From: Eimeria necatrix
Lineage: Eukaryota; Apicomplexa; Conoidasida; Eucoccidiorida; Eimeriidae
Length of the DNA: 61,070 nucleotides
Direction of reading: 5' to 3'
Assembly: GCF_000499385.1 (NCBI RefSeq)
Contig: NW_013654873.1
Coordinates: 12,501 to 73,570 of the forward strand
Shown here: one piece after another, positions 1 to 12,337 of the stretch
Numbering within the stretch: position 1 is the stretch's first letter
Layout: each line of letters starts with the position of its first letter
Made by a program: the position numbers and the translations under genes
The notes under the pieces: model-generated
Told to the model about the DNA's origin: nothing
The model's input: only the letters and a program-made list of their open reading frames with translations
Database searches by the model: none

Positions 1-488
1 ACGATCCCACTGCTGCCTGTGAAGCTCCCGCTGCTGCATCTACAACTCCTGCTGCTGCAGCTGGAGCTCCCGGTGCAGCAGCAGCTGCAGCAGCAGCAGC
101 AGCTGCCACCCAGAGGCTGCAGCAAAAGCGCCGCTGCAGAGGAAAGAGCGGCAGCAGCGGAAGCCCAGGGCTTCCCTGCCAAAGAGCTCGGCTGCTAAAC
201 CCTAAACCCTAAACCCTAAACCCTAAACCCTAGCTTAGCCCCCAGGAGCCACGACTCCCTCAGTCTGGCACAGACTATAGCCACCTGCAGCAGCAGCAAC
301 TATTGCTGCTGCTGCAGCAGCAGCAAGAGCTGTTGCTGCTGCAATGTGAAATATTTCATGTTTCAAAGGCAGCTCGGGAATATAGACTTCCTGAGCCATT
401 TATGCTGCAGCAACAGTGCTGCTGCAGCTGCTGCTCCTGCAGCAAGAAAGCAGCAGCAGCAGGAACCACGCGGGTGCTGCAGCAACGT

Positions 489-519
<31 letters not shown>

Positions 520-720
520 TCTTCATCATTGCTTAACCTCAGCTTCACTCTTCTTTCAATAAAAAGATTTGGCAGCTGCAGCAGCAAAACTGCTGAGCAG
601 CATTTTGTGTAAATTCAGGTGTATAGACAGCTGCTGCTGCCCTGCATTTGCTGCACCAGACTGACGCAGGAAAGGCCTCTCTAGGGTTTAGGGTTTAGGG
701 TTTAGGGTTTAGGGTTTAGC
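1..720. other. No confident gene; CAG-rich DNA with two telomere-like blocks
   Basis: The first ~180 bases can be read on the plus strand as an Ala/Pro-rich segment without stops, so the tail of a gene lying to the left is possible, but nothing supports a boundary. AAACCCT repeats lie at about 196-232 and TTTAGGG repeats at about 683-720. CAG/CTG triplets occur in both orientations between them. Confidence 0.4.
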
Positions 721-795
721 ACTCGAGCCCTCCAGACCTGAGAAGCGCGGCAACTGCTGCTGCACAAAGCGCAGCAGCAGCTGCCTACACACCTG

Positions 796-827
<32 letters not shown>

Positions 828-1252
828 CAAAACGAATCTAAAGTCCTCAACATGCGAAGCAGGAAATTAAGAGAAAAGAAGCACAAAAAAGGCAGCAGAA
901 GTGCAGCAGCAGCAGCAGCAGCTGCTGCTGCTGCTGCTTTTGCTGCTGTTGCAGTGGCTGTTACTGGTGTGGCCGCTGCTGCAGCGGCTCTTGTTGCTGT
1001 GGCTGCTGCTCCAGTGGCTCTTGCTGCTTCTGCTGCTGCTGCTTCTGCTGCTAGTTTTGCTGCAGCTGGTGCTGCTGCACCTGAAGTTGTTGCAGCTGCT
1101 GCTGCGATCGCTGCTGCTGATTCGCTGCAGCTGCTTCCGTTGCTGCTGCTGCACCTGCCTCTGTTGCTGCTGCTGCTGCTGCTGCAGCTGCTGCGCCCCT
1201 TCCACATACAGACCGTCAGCAAAGACAAGGTTGAAAGCAATTTTATTCTGAA

Positions 1253-1810
1253 CCCTAAACCCTAAACCCTAAACCCTAAACCCTAAACCCTAAACCCTGA
1301 TCCCTAAGCCCCTGATCAAAAGCCTAAAACTTAAACTAGCGAAAAGCCCAACTGCAGACAAAGACAGGCTCTAAACTCTTAAGGGTTTAGGGTTTAGGCG
1401 TAAACCCTAAACCCTAAACCCTAATCCTTACAGCAAACCTCAGACCCTAAACCCTAAATCCTGAGATTTACACCTTTCAAACAGGCGGAGCCAAAACAGC
1501 TCAAGCTTCAGGGTTTAGGGTTTAGGGTTTAGGGTTTGGAGATTGAGAAACCCCCCGAGGGTTTGGGAGTGCATGAAAGGTCAGCTTCGCAGCTCGGACT
1601 TTGCCTGCTGCTCGCACGGATTAGGGTTTAGGGTTTAGGGTTTAGGGTTTAGGGTTTAGAAGGCTTGGGCTTGTTGCTGAAGCTCTACGGCCAAGAGTCA
1701 CATGTGTAGGCGTAAGGGTTTATGCAAATGGGTTTCAGAAGCAAGGGTTTAGGGTTTAGGGTTTAGGGTTAGGGTCTAGGGTTTGGCGATTAGGGTTTGG
1801 GGTTTAAGAT
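1253..1810. repeat. Cluster of telomere-like repeats (AAACCCT / TTTAGGG)
   Basis: Short runs of the heptamer appear in both orientations: AAACCCT at 1253-1300 and about 1402-1455, TTTAGGG at about 1380-1398, 1508-1540, 1620-1660 and 1746-1805. Degenerate copies and unique sequence separate them. Orientation flips several times, which is not how a chromosome end looks, so these are interstitial. Confidence 0.9.
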
Positions 1811-2137
1811 CTGAAGTCTAGGCCTTGCAGAATGCAGACAAATTGGGCAGCCGCATTTCAGGGTAAATGTTTTAATTTAATGTTTGCTGCTGCTGCTGCT
1901 GCTGCTGCTGGTCTGGTCGCGGACAGCTCGCATGCAGCAGCAGCAGCAGCGGCTGCTGCTGCTGCTGCTGCTGTTGCTGCTGCATTTTCTGTTAAATATA
2001 AGCATATTCCGATCTACTTATTATATTTTAAATACAAAACTTTTTCGTAGATATTGCTTAAAGCAGGCGAGGCCGCTAGCTGCTGCAGCCCGTGTTGCTG
2101 CTGCTGCTGCTCCTTGATACGGGATCCGCTCTCTCGG

Positions 2138-2223
2138 CAGGCCGGTTGGTTTATACTAGCAGCAGCAGCAGCAGCAGCAGCAGCAGGGGCAGCAGCAGCT
2201 GCTGCTGCTAGTATAAACCGGCC
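2138..2223. repeat. Inverted repeat with CAG loop
   Basis: The left arm around 2148-2168 (GGTTTATACTAGCAGCAGC) is matched by its reverse complement around 2199-2219, with CAG repeat as the loop. The match extends outward to GGCCGG on both sides if a 4-base insertion in the left arm is allowed. The arms contain a non-repeat core (TTTATACTAG), so this is more than two triplet tracts facing each other. It lies just upstream of the large plus-strand gene. Confidence 0.75.
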
Positions 2224-2281
2224 AGCGGCCGGCGAGCTCCAGGCCACGCGGGCACAGCTGGCTCCCCGGAGGCTCCCGCCG

Positions 2282-2314
<33 letters not shown>

Positions 2315-2354
2315 GAGCGACGGAGGCGGCACAGTGGCGGCAGGAGCAGCTGTC

Positions 2355-2414
<60 letters not shown>

Positions 2415-2442
2415 TGTCAGGCCGCTTCAGAGATGTGCAGCA

Positions 2443-2537
2443 ATGACTGCCAAGGCCACTGCCGCTGCGGCTACGGGGCCCCCGGGGGCCCCTGGGGCCC
2501 CACGGGCCTCCACGCTCACTTTGTGTGGGCAAGAGCT

Positions 2538-2568
<31 letters not shown>

Positions 2569-2720
2569 CAAGTTCAGGAGCAGCAGAAGCAGCTGCTGCT
2601 GCTGCAGCAGCAGCTGCAGCAGTACCAAATGAGGCTCAGGCGGAGGTGCCCCTTGGGTACTGTTGGCTGCGAATGCGCGGAAGTTGACGCTGCAGTTGAC
2701 CTGCTGACAGCAGCAGGAGA

Positions 2721-2758
<38 letters not shown>

Positions 2759-3270
2759 ACGACTCACCATCAGCAGCAGCAGCGGCAGAGCCAGCAGCAG
2801 GAGCAGCAGAAGTAGCAGCAGCTCGAAAGCTACTGGACCGCTTTGTGTGGCGGCGTGGGTCCTGGCGTCGCTGCATTGCAGCTGTTGCTGCTGCTGCTGC
2901 GCTGCAGCAGCAGCAGCAGGAGTGCCCTGCGCAGCTGCCGCTGCTCTTTGCTTGTTCAAACAGCAGCAGCAGCAACAGCGCAAGCAGCAGCAGCAGCAGC
3001 AACAGCGCAAGCAGCAGCAGCAGCAGCAGCAACCAATGTAGACCAGCCTTTGGACCCTCCAGTTTCGAAGCTGAAGGTGCAAAGGCTTCAGCAGCAGCAG
3101 ACGCTGCTGCTGCTGCTGCTGCAGATGGCGCAGCAGCAGCAGCAGCAGCAGATGGTGATGCAGTAACAGCCGCGGCAGCGAGCGCCACCTCTGCAGCAGC
3201 AGCAGCAGCAGCAACAGCAGCACCAGATAGCGGCTCAGCAGCAGCAGCAGGAGCAGCAACAGAGAGCAGC

Positions 3271-3304
<34 letters not shown>

Positions 3305-4008
3305 GAACGCGAAAACTTCTGCTGGGGCGCTGCATATTTGCTGCTCGGGCGCTGCGGCTGCTGTCCCGGAAAAGCCTGCCGTGGCTGCAGGTGCCCCCGC
3401 TTGCTGCTGACGCTGCTGCTGCTGCTGCTGCTGATGCAGCAGCAGCAGAAGTGGCAGCAGCAACTCTCGAGCCGCCCGTTCACAACAACTTGGAGTGTGT
3501 CTGTATAGACACCCAGCAGCAGCAGCAGCTGCCGCAGCAGCTGCTGGCAGCAGAGCCTGTGGGGCCCTCGCTGCTGCTGCACCGCAGCTGCGTCTCCCTC
3601 ATCGAAGCCTGCTGGTCCTGCTGCTGCAGCAGCAGCAGCAGCAGCAGCAACGCGTGGATTCCTCCCCTTGCTGTCTTGGAGGAGCTGTGCGGCGCTGCTG
3701 CTGTGCTGCTGCTGCTGCAGCACCCAGCAGCAGCAGCATATCAGAGGGCGCAGCAGCAGAGCCCGCTGCGGCGGTGCATGCGTTTGGTGGCTCTGGGGCT
3801 GCAGCAGCAGCAGCAGCAGCAGCACGACGAAGAGGTCTTGCTGCTGCACCGCCACCTGCTGCAGCTGCTGCTGCTGCAGCACATCATCACAGCAGCAGAT
3901 GACATCCACATCTGCTGCTCGCCGCTGCAGCGGCAGCGCTTCCTTGCTGCGCTGCTCACTGACACAGCAGCTGCGCTGATGCTGCTGAGGGAGGGGCTAG
4001 CTGGCCTA

Positions 4009-4045
<37 letters not shown>

Positions 4046-4519
4046 AAGAGGCCGAGGTGGGGGATGCCTCAGACAGCTGCTGCAACAACAGCAAAGCTGC
4101 GCAGCAGCAGCAACGGCAGCAGCTGTGGGATGTTGTACACGCTGTCTGGATGCGCTGCTGCTGCAGCTGTTTTGGCGTGTGGAACCGGTGTGCTGCGACA
4201 GCAGCAGCAGCTGCAGCAGCAGCAGCAGCTGCAGCAGCAGCAGCTGCAGCAACCAGTGCAGCAGATGCTGCTGCACAAAGCGTAAATGTCTGCGTCGAGC
4301 CGAAGCCAGAGGAGGTGCTTACGCCGCAAGCAGGGCACGGCAAGTTGTGCTGCTGTTGCTGTTGCTGCTGCTGCTGCTGCTAGCTGCTTCTGCAGCACCA
4401 GCTGCTGCTGTTCCGGCAGCTAATGCTGCTGCTGCTCCTGCTGCACCCGTCATAGCACCCTTACTTCTCAGAATGTGCAGGCCTTGAACGAGGAAATGGT
4501 CTGCAATGGCAGGAGCTGC

Positions 4520-4569
<50 letters not shown>

Positions 4570-4920
4570 TTACTGTTGCTGCTGCGGCTGCTGCTGCTGC
4601 TGCGGTACAGATCGAGCTCTGATTGCGTTTTCTTCTTCCGTCGCTTCCGAGGACTTCGTAGACCTTTTTAAACTGTTCCTGCGGCCCCTGCAGGTGACAG
4701 CAGCAACAGCAGCAGCAATCGCAGCAGCAGCAGGAGCAGCAGCAGCAGGAGCAGCGGCAGCATTTGTTTTTCTGCATCAATGCGAAAAGCACCTTTTAGT
4801 GCTGCTCACCTGCCATTGCTGCTGTTGCTGCTGTTGCTGCTATCTTGCAGGCATGTTCCGCGACTGCCGAGGGAGAGGCGCATGCAGCTGCAGCTGCTGC
4901 AGATCTGCAGCAGCAGCAGC

Positions 4921-4953
<33 letters not shown>

Positions 4954-6003
4954 GGAGCCTTCATGAAGGCAACAGCGCTGCTGCGCGGCTAGCGGCCTTG
5001 ACTGTAAAGGAGCTACTGCGGCTGTGGGAATTTGGCCAAGCTGCATTGAAGCCTCCTGCTGCTGCAGCAGGCGCAGCAGCCACTGCTGCTGCTACTCGTG
5101 CTGCAGCAGCAGCAGCACCTAGTTTGCTGCTGCCGGAAATCCTCGCAGGGCGACTTCGGTGGGCGCTGCAGAGCATGGCTGATGCTTATGCAGAGCACGT
5201 AGCAGCAGCAGTAGCTGCAGAACCCGGAGTAGCAGAGCAAGCTGAGCAGCAGCAGGAGCAGCAGCAGGAGCAGCAGCAGGAGCAGCAGCCAGAGCAGCAG
5301 CAGGAGCAGCAGGGGGAGCAGGAGCAGCAGCAGCAGCAGCAGCAGGAGTTGCAGCAAGTGCAGCAAGAGCCGCAGGCTCTTGTGCTGTTTTTATGGCAGC
5401 GAAGGGTAGGCACAGTGCTGCTGCTGCCGCTGCTGCTGCAGCAATACGTGGCGCCGCTGCTGCAGCAGCAAGACAAAGAGCTGCTGTCACTACACAGCGC
5501 CGCCTTCCGCCCGCGCGCGTTCCTGCTGCAGAAGCCCGCGCCGCTGCAGCAGCAGCAGCGGCAGGACCGGGCGTCGAAGCGCCAGCAGCAGCAGCAGCAA
5601 CTGCAGCAGCAGCAGCAGCTGCTGCTGCAACAGCAGCAGCAGCAGCACCAGCAGTCCGTTGCCTCCCAGTTTTTCAAAGGGTCCATCTGTCTCAGCTGCA
5701 GGTACATCTCTTCTACAGGCAGCCGCTCCCGAGTTGCTGCTCTTGGCGCTTTGCTGCAGCTGCTGCGGCCGCTGCTGCAGCTGCTTGCTGCAGCGCGGCG
5801 AGAGCGTGCGGCGCTGCAGCAGCAGCGGCTGCAGCAGCAGGAGGAAGCTGCCACGGGAGCAGCAGAAGCATCAGCAGCAGAGCCCCTGCAGGATGCTGTT
5901 GCTGCTGCTTCAGAAGGCCTCGAGGGTTTGCTGCTGCCCCACGCCAATTCGCTGCTGGAGTCCCTCATTGCTTCCGCGGTTCTCCATCCACCGCAGTGTC
6001 TGT

Positions 6004-6042
<39 letters not shown>

Positions 6043-6408
6043 GCAGTAGCACTGGCGACACCGACGACGCTGACAGCAGCAGCAGCAGCAGCAGCATTGA
6101 CGTGACCACCTCCATGAAGCCCTTGTGCCATGCGCTGCTGCTGCAGTTTTCTGCTGCTGTTGGGGTGCAGCCGCTGCTGCAGCTTCTGCTGCAGAGGCTG
6201 CAGCAGCCGCTAGAGCCGCAGGGTGAGTTGCTGCAGCAGCTAGCGGCGACGGATGCAGCAGCAGCAGCAGCAGCAGCAGACGGAGGAAAACACATGCTTG
6301 AGACCGAAGCAACGCTGTGGCTGCTGCTGCAGCTTCTCGCCAACCCTGAGGCGAAGCAGCATATTCCGCCACTGCTAGAAGATGCAGCGATGCAGCTGCT
6401 GCTGCTTC

Positions 6409-6442
<34 letters not shown>

Positions 6443-7633
6443 ACAGCAGCAGGCGTGCAGCACGTGCGGCAGCTCGGGAAGCGCTGCAGCTTGTTGGGCT
6501 GCTCGGGCGTCGTTTGTTGCTGCTCTCGTAGCATCCCCACCTCCTCCAAGAACAGCAGCAGAAGCAGCAGCAGCAGCAGCAGCAGCAAAACCAGCAGCAG
6601 CAACGGCTGCAGCAGCAGAAGCGGACCATCTGTTCCGTCGGCTGGAGCTCGCAGCAGGATGGACAGGTGAACTAGGGAGAGTTCTTATGTCAACGCGCAG
6701 CAGCTGCAGCTTCTGCTCCGCCAGCAGCAGCAGGGAGACGCAGCAGCAGCAGCAGCAGCAGCAGCAGCGGCACCTTGGTTTCTCGCTGCTGCGCCGCATG
6801 TCTGTTGCGGTTCTGCAGCTGCTGCTCTCTGTTGAGGCGCTGCTGCAGCGCCAGGTTGTTGCAGCAGAGACTTGCCTAGGGGACCCAGCAGCAGCAGCAG
6901 CTGCTGCAGCAGCCCTTAGCAAGAGCGCTGCTTTGCTGCAGCTGCTGCAGGGACTGCCTCAGGTGTCTCCTGCTGCTGCTGCTTGTTTGCCAGCCAGCTG
7001 CTGCTCTGTGCCTTTGCTGCGGGCCTTTCTCTCTATTGTTTGTCTGCTCTCTCGGCTGCTGCAGCTGCTGCAGGATCATTTGCAGCAACGCGGCGGTTTG
7101 GGAGCAGCAGCAGCAGCAGCAGCTGCTGCAGCAGCAGAACAGGCAGCTGCAGGGGAGGCACGGCCCATGAGTGCAGCGCAGCTAGCCGAGCTTGCTGCAG
7201 CAGCAAGCGAGCAGCTTAGCTGCTGCAGCAAGTGGATCTTGGCACAAGACTTCGGCGCGCGACTGAGCACAGATCCACTTGCTGCTGCTGCTGCTGCTGA
7301 GGGCGCTGCTGCTGCTGCTGCTGAGGTGTCTAGACACCTTAGTGAGCAGCACACCACAGTTGCTGTGCGGCAGTTTCTCATGGTGGCTTCTTTTTGCTGC
7401 TGCTTCCCTCGGCAGCTGCCGCTGGCGCCGCTGCAGCAGCTCAAGCAGGAGCAGCAGCAGCAGGAATTGAGTGAAGAGCAGCAACAGCAGCAAGAGCAGC
7501 AGCAGCAGCAGCAGCAGCTGTCACCACTTGATGCCCTTTCGCTGCGAGGCCTAAACGCAGCGCTGCAGAAAGAAACGCCGAAGCTGCAGCAGCTCATGCA
7601 GCTCCTCCCGGAGTCCCGCTGCAAAACAGACAG

Positions 7634-7667
<34 letters not shown>

Positions 7668-8556
7668 GGCAGCAGCAGCAGCAGCAGAGTATCTTTACTA
7701 GTGCTGGCCCTGCTGGAGCACTGCAGCGCCGCAGTTTGTGCTGCAGCTCCTCTAAGCGCTCAGAGCATGCAGCAGGCTAGAGATCTGCTGCTGCAGCTGC
7801 TGCTGCTGCTGTCGCTGCTCTGCAGCTGCCACCACGCGAAGCAGCGCAGCAAGCACGAGGCGGCGGCGCAGTGCGGCAGTCGCAGCAGCAGCAGCAGCAG
7901 CAGCAGCGTGTCGGAAACTAGCAGAGGCAGCAGCAGCAGCAGCAATGCAAGGACCTGCGGCTTGCTGCAGCTCGACACGCACAAGTGGATATACAAGGTG
8001 CTGCTGCCGCTGCTGCGGTGTCTTTCGACCTCGCAGCAGCACTCAGAGGAGGCGCTGTCTGCGCTGCTGCAGCTGCTGCTGCTGCTGCTGCAGCATGCCC
8101 TTATAGGGGCCCCCAGTGCTCGCATGCAAGAAGCAGCTTCTGAGCGTCGGCGGCACCCTAAGAAGTCCCACGGTGTTGCGGGGTCTATAATGGTGAAAAC
8201 AGGCAGCAGCAGCAGCAGCAGCAGCACAGCAGCAGCAGCAGCAGCAGCTGCAGTCGGGGCCACGTGCATAGGGGGTGACCCAGCTGTTGTTGCTGCAGTT
8301 GTCAGCTTCCTCTCGCAGCAGCAGCTGCTGCTGAGGTCTCTTTTTCAGTGTTTCTGCAGCTGCTTCGCGCTGCCGCTGCCGTGTCTGCTGCTGATGCGGC
8401 AGCAGCAGAGCCAGCAGCTGCTGCAGCAGTTGCTGCTGCTCACGCTGCAGCACATTGTCCCAGCAGCAGTTTTGCTTTTGAAGCAAGAGCAGACTGCGGC
8501 AGCAGCAGCTGCAGCCGCCGCCCCAGCGGCAGTGTTGACAGCTCCAGCAGCGCCCT

Positions 8557-8597
<41 letters not shown>

Positions 8598-8758
8598 CCT
8601 GCAGCAGCAGCAGCAAACTCGTGGGCGCACCCGTTGCTGCTGTCAGCCCTTCGCTTCCTATTGGCCCTTGCGCGGGTCTCTAGAGGGGAGCTGCTGCAGA
8701 CAGCAGACGGGGGCTCTCCGCCTCTTGTTGCTGCATTTCGCCTGCGGCGAGTCCAGGC

Positions 8759-8802
<44 letters not shown>

Positions 8803-8930
8803 GGGCGAAGGTTGTGGGGCTTCCAAGCGGGGCCTCCTCCACAGCGCCAGCCGCAGCAGCAACAACGCCAGCAGCAGCAGCCCACCGTGCAGCATACGAC
8901 GCAGCGCCTCCGGCAGCAGCAGGGGCCTGT

Positions 8931-8964
<34 letters not shown>

Positions 8965-9523
8965 AGGCAGCAGATGTGGAGCTCACAGGGCTGCCAGCGG
9001 AGGAGAGAGACAGCCTCCAAAGTAAGTTTCAGCGAGTGCTGCGCTGCTGCGCTGCAGCAGCAACGCGGCTGCTGCTGCGGCAATGCGACTATTCTTTGCT
9101 GCTGCTGCTGAAGACCCACGCAATGCGACAGCTGGGCTTACCTGCTGCTGCTGCATGCAGCAAAAGTGTATTTTTGGCTGCAGCAGATGACAGCAGCAGC
9201 GCAGCAGCAGCAGCAGCAGCAGCAGCAGCTGCTGCTGCTGCTGCAGCGCAGGTGCCGGGGGTCAAGGATGAGCCTACAGAAGGAGCAAGCGCGTCGCAGC
9301 AGAAGCTGCAGTCGCAGCAGCTGCAGCAGCAGCTGCAGCAGCTGCAGCAGCTGCAGCAGCTGCAGCGCATACAGAAGCAGCTTCTCTCCGGCTCACAACG
9401 CAGGGCCACTTGCGCAGAGCTGCTGCTGCACTGGGCAGCAGCGCTGCTGTGGGGCAACACTGGCTGCCTGCGCTGCAGCGGGATCTCGCCGTGCTGGGGC
9501 CATGCTGCAGCAGTGCGTGCTGC

Positions 9524-9564
<41 letters not shown>

Positions 9565-10076
9565 GGCTGCTGCTGCCGCATAGTGAGCAGCAAAAGGGCG
9601 ACGCTTGGGACTGTGCGGTAGGCGCTTGCAGCAGTGGACAGAGGCTTCTCGACGGCCCTTCAGCAGCAGCAGCTGCTGCTGCTGCGAAGCAGCAGCAGCA
9701 AGCCGAAAGGCTGTGCTGGCAGCTGCTGGGGACGCTGCTGCTGCCAGCTGCAGCAACAGCAAGGGAAGTGCCCACGGTGCTGGGCGTTGAAGAGAATATG
9801 ATGCAGCAGTTTATCCTGGAAGCAGCAGAAGGCAGCAACGGCAACAGCAACTGCAGCAGCAGCAACAGTAACAGCAGCAGCACCAGTAGCAGCAGCAGCA
9901 GCAACAGCAGCAGCAACAGCAGCAGCAGCAGCAGACTTCCAACCTGCAGCTTGCAGCCCATCACCTCAGTCCCAGCACTAGGGCTCTCCAGCTCTTGGAG
10001 CATTATTGCTTCTTTGCATTTGCTGCTGGGGGTTTCGCTGCCGGCCGAGGCCACGGCAGTTGCTGCTGCGTGTACT

Positions 10077-10113
<37 letters not shown>

Positions 10114-10183
10114 GCAGCAGCGATGGGGCTGGAGAAGACGTACCAGCAGCACCAGAGGCAGCGTTGGTGAAGACAGACAACAG

Positions 10184-10214
<31 letters not shown>

Positions 10215-10333
10215 TCCACCTGCTGCTGCTGCTGCATGCAGCCCTTGCGTGAAGACTGCTGCCGCGTATCGGGCGGCCCAGCAGCTTCTCGCTGCTGCCC
10301 GTGGGCGTGGCTGCTTCGCGAGTCGATGCAACC

Positions 10334-10366
<33 letters not shown>

Positions 10367-11171
10367 CAGCAGCTGGTGCTGCTCCTGTGCTGCTGTGGTT
10401 TGGTATGCGCGGCTGCTGGTCAACACTGCTGCTTCCTACCCTGCAGCAATTAGCTTCCTGTCGAGCTGCAGCAGCTCGCGGGGTGTGCACACAATTCTGG
10501 GTCCCTACTGGTTGAGCAGCAACAGCAGCAGCAGCTGCTGCTGCAGCAGCAGCGCGGTGGCGCAGCAGGAAGCAGCTGCGCCCGCTGCGCTGCATGCGCC
10601 CCCGTTGCTGCTGCTGCACCCCTTCCAAGAGCTGCTGTGTGCGGCGAGCCAGGAGCAGCAGCTGGCAGCCCCTTTGCAGCAGCAGCAGCAGCAGCAGCAG
10701 CAGCCGTGGCAGCAGCAGCAGCAGGTGTCGCTGCCGCTGGCTTCGCAGCAGCAGCAGCAGCTGCAGCTGCATGCACTGCCCACAGCAGCGCTTCCCCCCA
10801 TAGTTCTGGCCGCAGAAGAGCTGGCGCAGCAGCTGCTGTTTATTTGCACGGAGCAGCAGCGGCTGCTGCAGCAGCAAGGCCCCGTGCTGCTGTCAGTGCT
10901 GCGGGCCAGGCTGCCTGCTGCTGATTTGCTGCGGCTTGCAGCTGCGCTGCAGCAGCGCGACTGGGCCGAGCAGCAGGCGCTGGACCGGGACACAGCAGCA
11001 GCAGCAGCGCGCCTGCCGCAGCAGCAAAGTCTGCTGCTGCAGATTGCTGCAGCGCAGCAAAAGGGAGAGCTGCTGCAGCTGCTGGAGCTGCTGACCCCCC
11101 CCACTCCAGTCCCCATTCCCGTGGCTTCCCCTTCTGGGGGCCGGGCCCCCCCTCGCTTAGTGGGTGCAGCA

Positions 11172-11203
<32 letters not shown>

Positions 11204-11258
11204 TGCTGCTGCTGCTGACGCAGCACCTGCTGAGCTGCTCATAGAAACTGGCGGCAAG
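2443..11258 (+). CDS. Very large unidentified Leu/Gln-rich, probably helical protein (multi-exon)
   Basis: No family recognised. I place the start at ATG 2443, directly after a long in-frame CAG tract. Exon 1 runs 2443-4314 (phase-0 donor GTGCTT). A middle segment, 4472-4693, follows an acceptor TTCTCAG and ends at CTGCAG|GTGACA; a CTG-rich stretch inside it may itself be an intron. The main exon starts at 4851 after TATCTTGCAG and stays open for 6.4 kb to 11258, where AAG|GTAAGG is a good phase-0 donor. The protein alternates Leu-rich amphipathic segments with Gln, Ala and Ser runs; no signal peptide or clear membrane domain is evident. The length of continuous reading through non-repeat sequence argues for real coding. 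Helical-repeat scaffolds (HEAT-like, nucleoporin-like, NOT1-like) are possible but none can be supported by eye. Confidence 0.65.
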
Positions 11259-11341
11259 GTAAGGGCTGGCAGCAGCGTCAGCTTCGGGGCCTGTAGAACT
11301 CGAGCCAAAACTACGCGCCGCAGCGTGAGGCCTGGCCCCAG

Positions 11342-11690
11342 CTAGCTAGCTAGCTAGCTAGCTAGCTAGCTGTGGGTGGCTAGCTAGGTACAGCCAGCTA
11401 GCCATGGCTGGCTAGCGACGGCTAGCTAGCCACGGCTAGCTAGGTGCAGCTAGCTAGCCACCTGCCAAGGCCACGCAGCAGCTACGGGGCTGTGGCTGAA
11501 GTGCAACTGCCCCGCTTTGGGCTGCTAGCTATGAGTCTGGCTGCGGAGCAGCTAGCTGCTGGCTAGCTGGCTAGCTACGAGTGACTGGCTAGCTAGCTAG
11601 CTAGCTAGCTAGCTAGCTAGCTACGAGTGGCTGGCTAGGTGGCTGGCTGGGGAGTGGCTAGCTAGCTAGCTAGCCAAGCGCCGGGGCGGC
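11342..11690. repeat. GCTA tetranucleotide array
   Basis: Runs of (GCTA)n, each with many overlapping GCTAGC palindromes, are interrupted by short unique stretches. It begins about 80 bases after the GTAAGG donor at 11259, so it probably lies in an intron of the large plus-strand gene. Confidence 0.9.
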
Positions 11691-11736
11691 CGGCAGCAGA
11701 ACTGAATCTGTTTGAAGTCAAAAAGAGTCACTGCAG

Positions 11737-11880
11737 CAAATGGAGATGCAGCACTGCAGCAAGCTGCCCAGCTGCAGCGGCCAGCTGAGCTGTCTGTACA
11801 CCCCAACTTCCTGGGGCAGTAAAGCACTGAGGCAAAGACAGAGCAGGCAAAGACAAAAATTAGATCTATTAAATGATTAG
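11737..11880 (+). CDS. Candidate terminal exon of the large plus-strand gene
   Basis: After the donor at 11259 and the GCTA array, the acceptor GTCACTGCAG ending at 11736 opens a phase-0 reading frame of 47 codons ending in TAG at 11878-11880. The peptide is Gln/Arg/Ser-rich. Phase agrees with the upstream exon, but other acceptors in the region are equally possible, and I see no homology to confirm it. Confidence 0.3.
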   Translation, partial: QMEMQHCSKLPSCSGQLSCLYTPTSWGSKALRQRQSRQRQKLDLLND

Positions 11881-12284
11881 CAGTAAAAGAGACCCATTGA
11901 AGCGAGCTTGCTGCAGCAGGAGCGGCAGCAGGGCCGCTGCTGTTGCTGCTGCTTCTCGCGCTGTTGCTGCTGCTGCTGCTGCTGGGGTGCTGCTGCTGCG
12001 TCCGCCGCAGCAGCAATTCGTTTGGCCTGTTTGCTCAGCAGCAGCACGCCACGAGCTGCTGCGGCTCTGCGCCCGCATTGGGGGCTCTATTGCATCTGCA
12101 GCAGCAGCAGCTATCCCTCAGCAGCAGCAGCAGCAGCAGCACGCGTCGCTGCTGCCCCGCAGCAGCAGCAGCAGCGCCACGGCGGGGCCCAAGTGACCAC
12201 TTAAGAATGCTTTGACACAGCCAGCTTTGCCACCCCTATGCGCAGCAGGCTCTCCAGCTGCAGCAGAAGCACAAGCTGGATTCG

Positions 12285-12337
<53 letters not shown>

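Noticed and set aside
1253..1810. True chromosome end
   Set aside because: Heptamer blocks are short, degenerate and in both orientations, and similar blocks occur across the whole window, including inside introns.
7324..7339. AGGTGTCTAGACACCT as a regulatory site, with its near copy at 56345-56360
   Set aside because: Both lie within coding sequence (EVSRH in each case), so coding constraint may explain them; kept only as weak members of the palindrome family.
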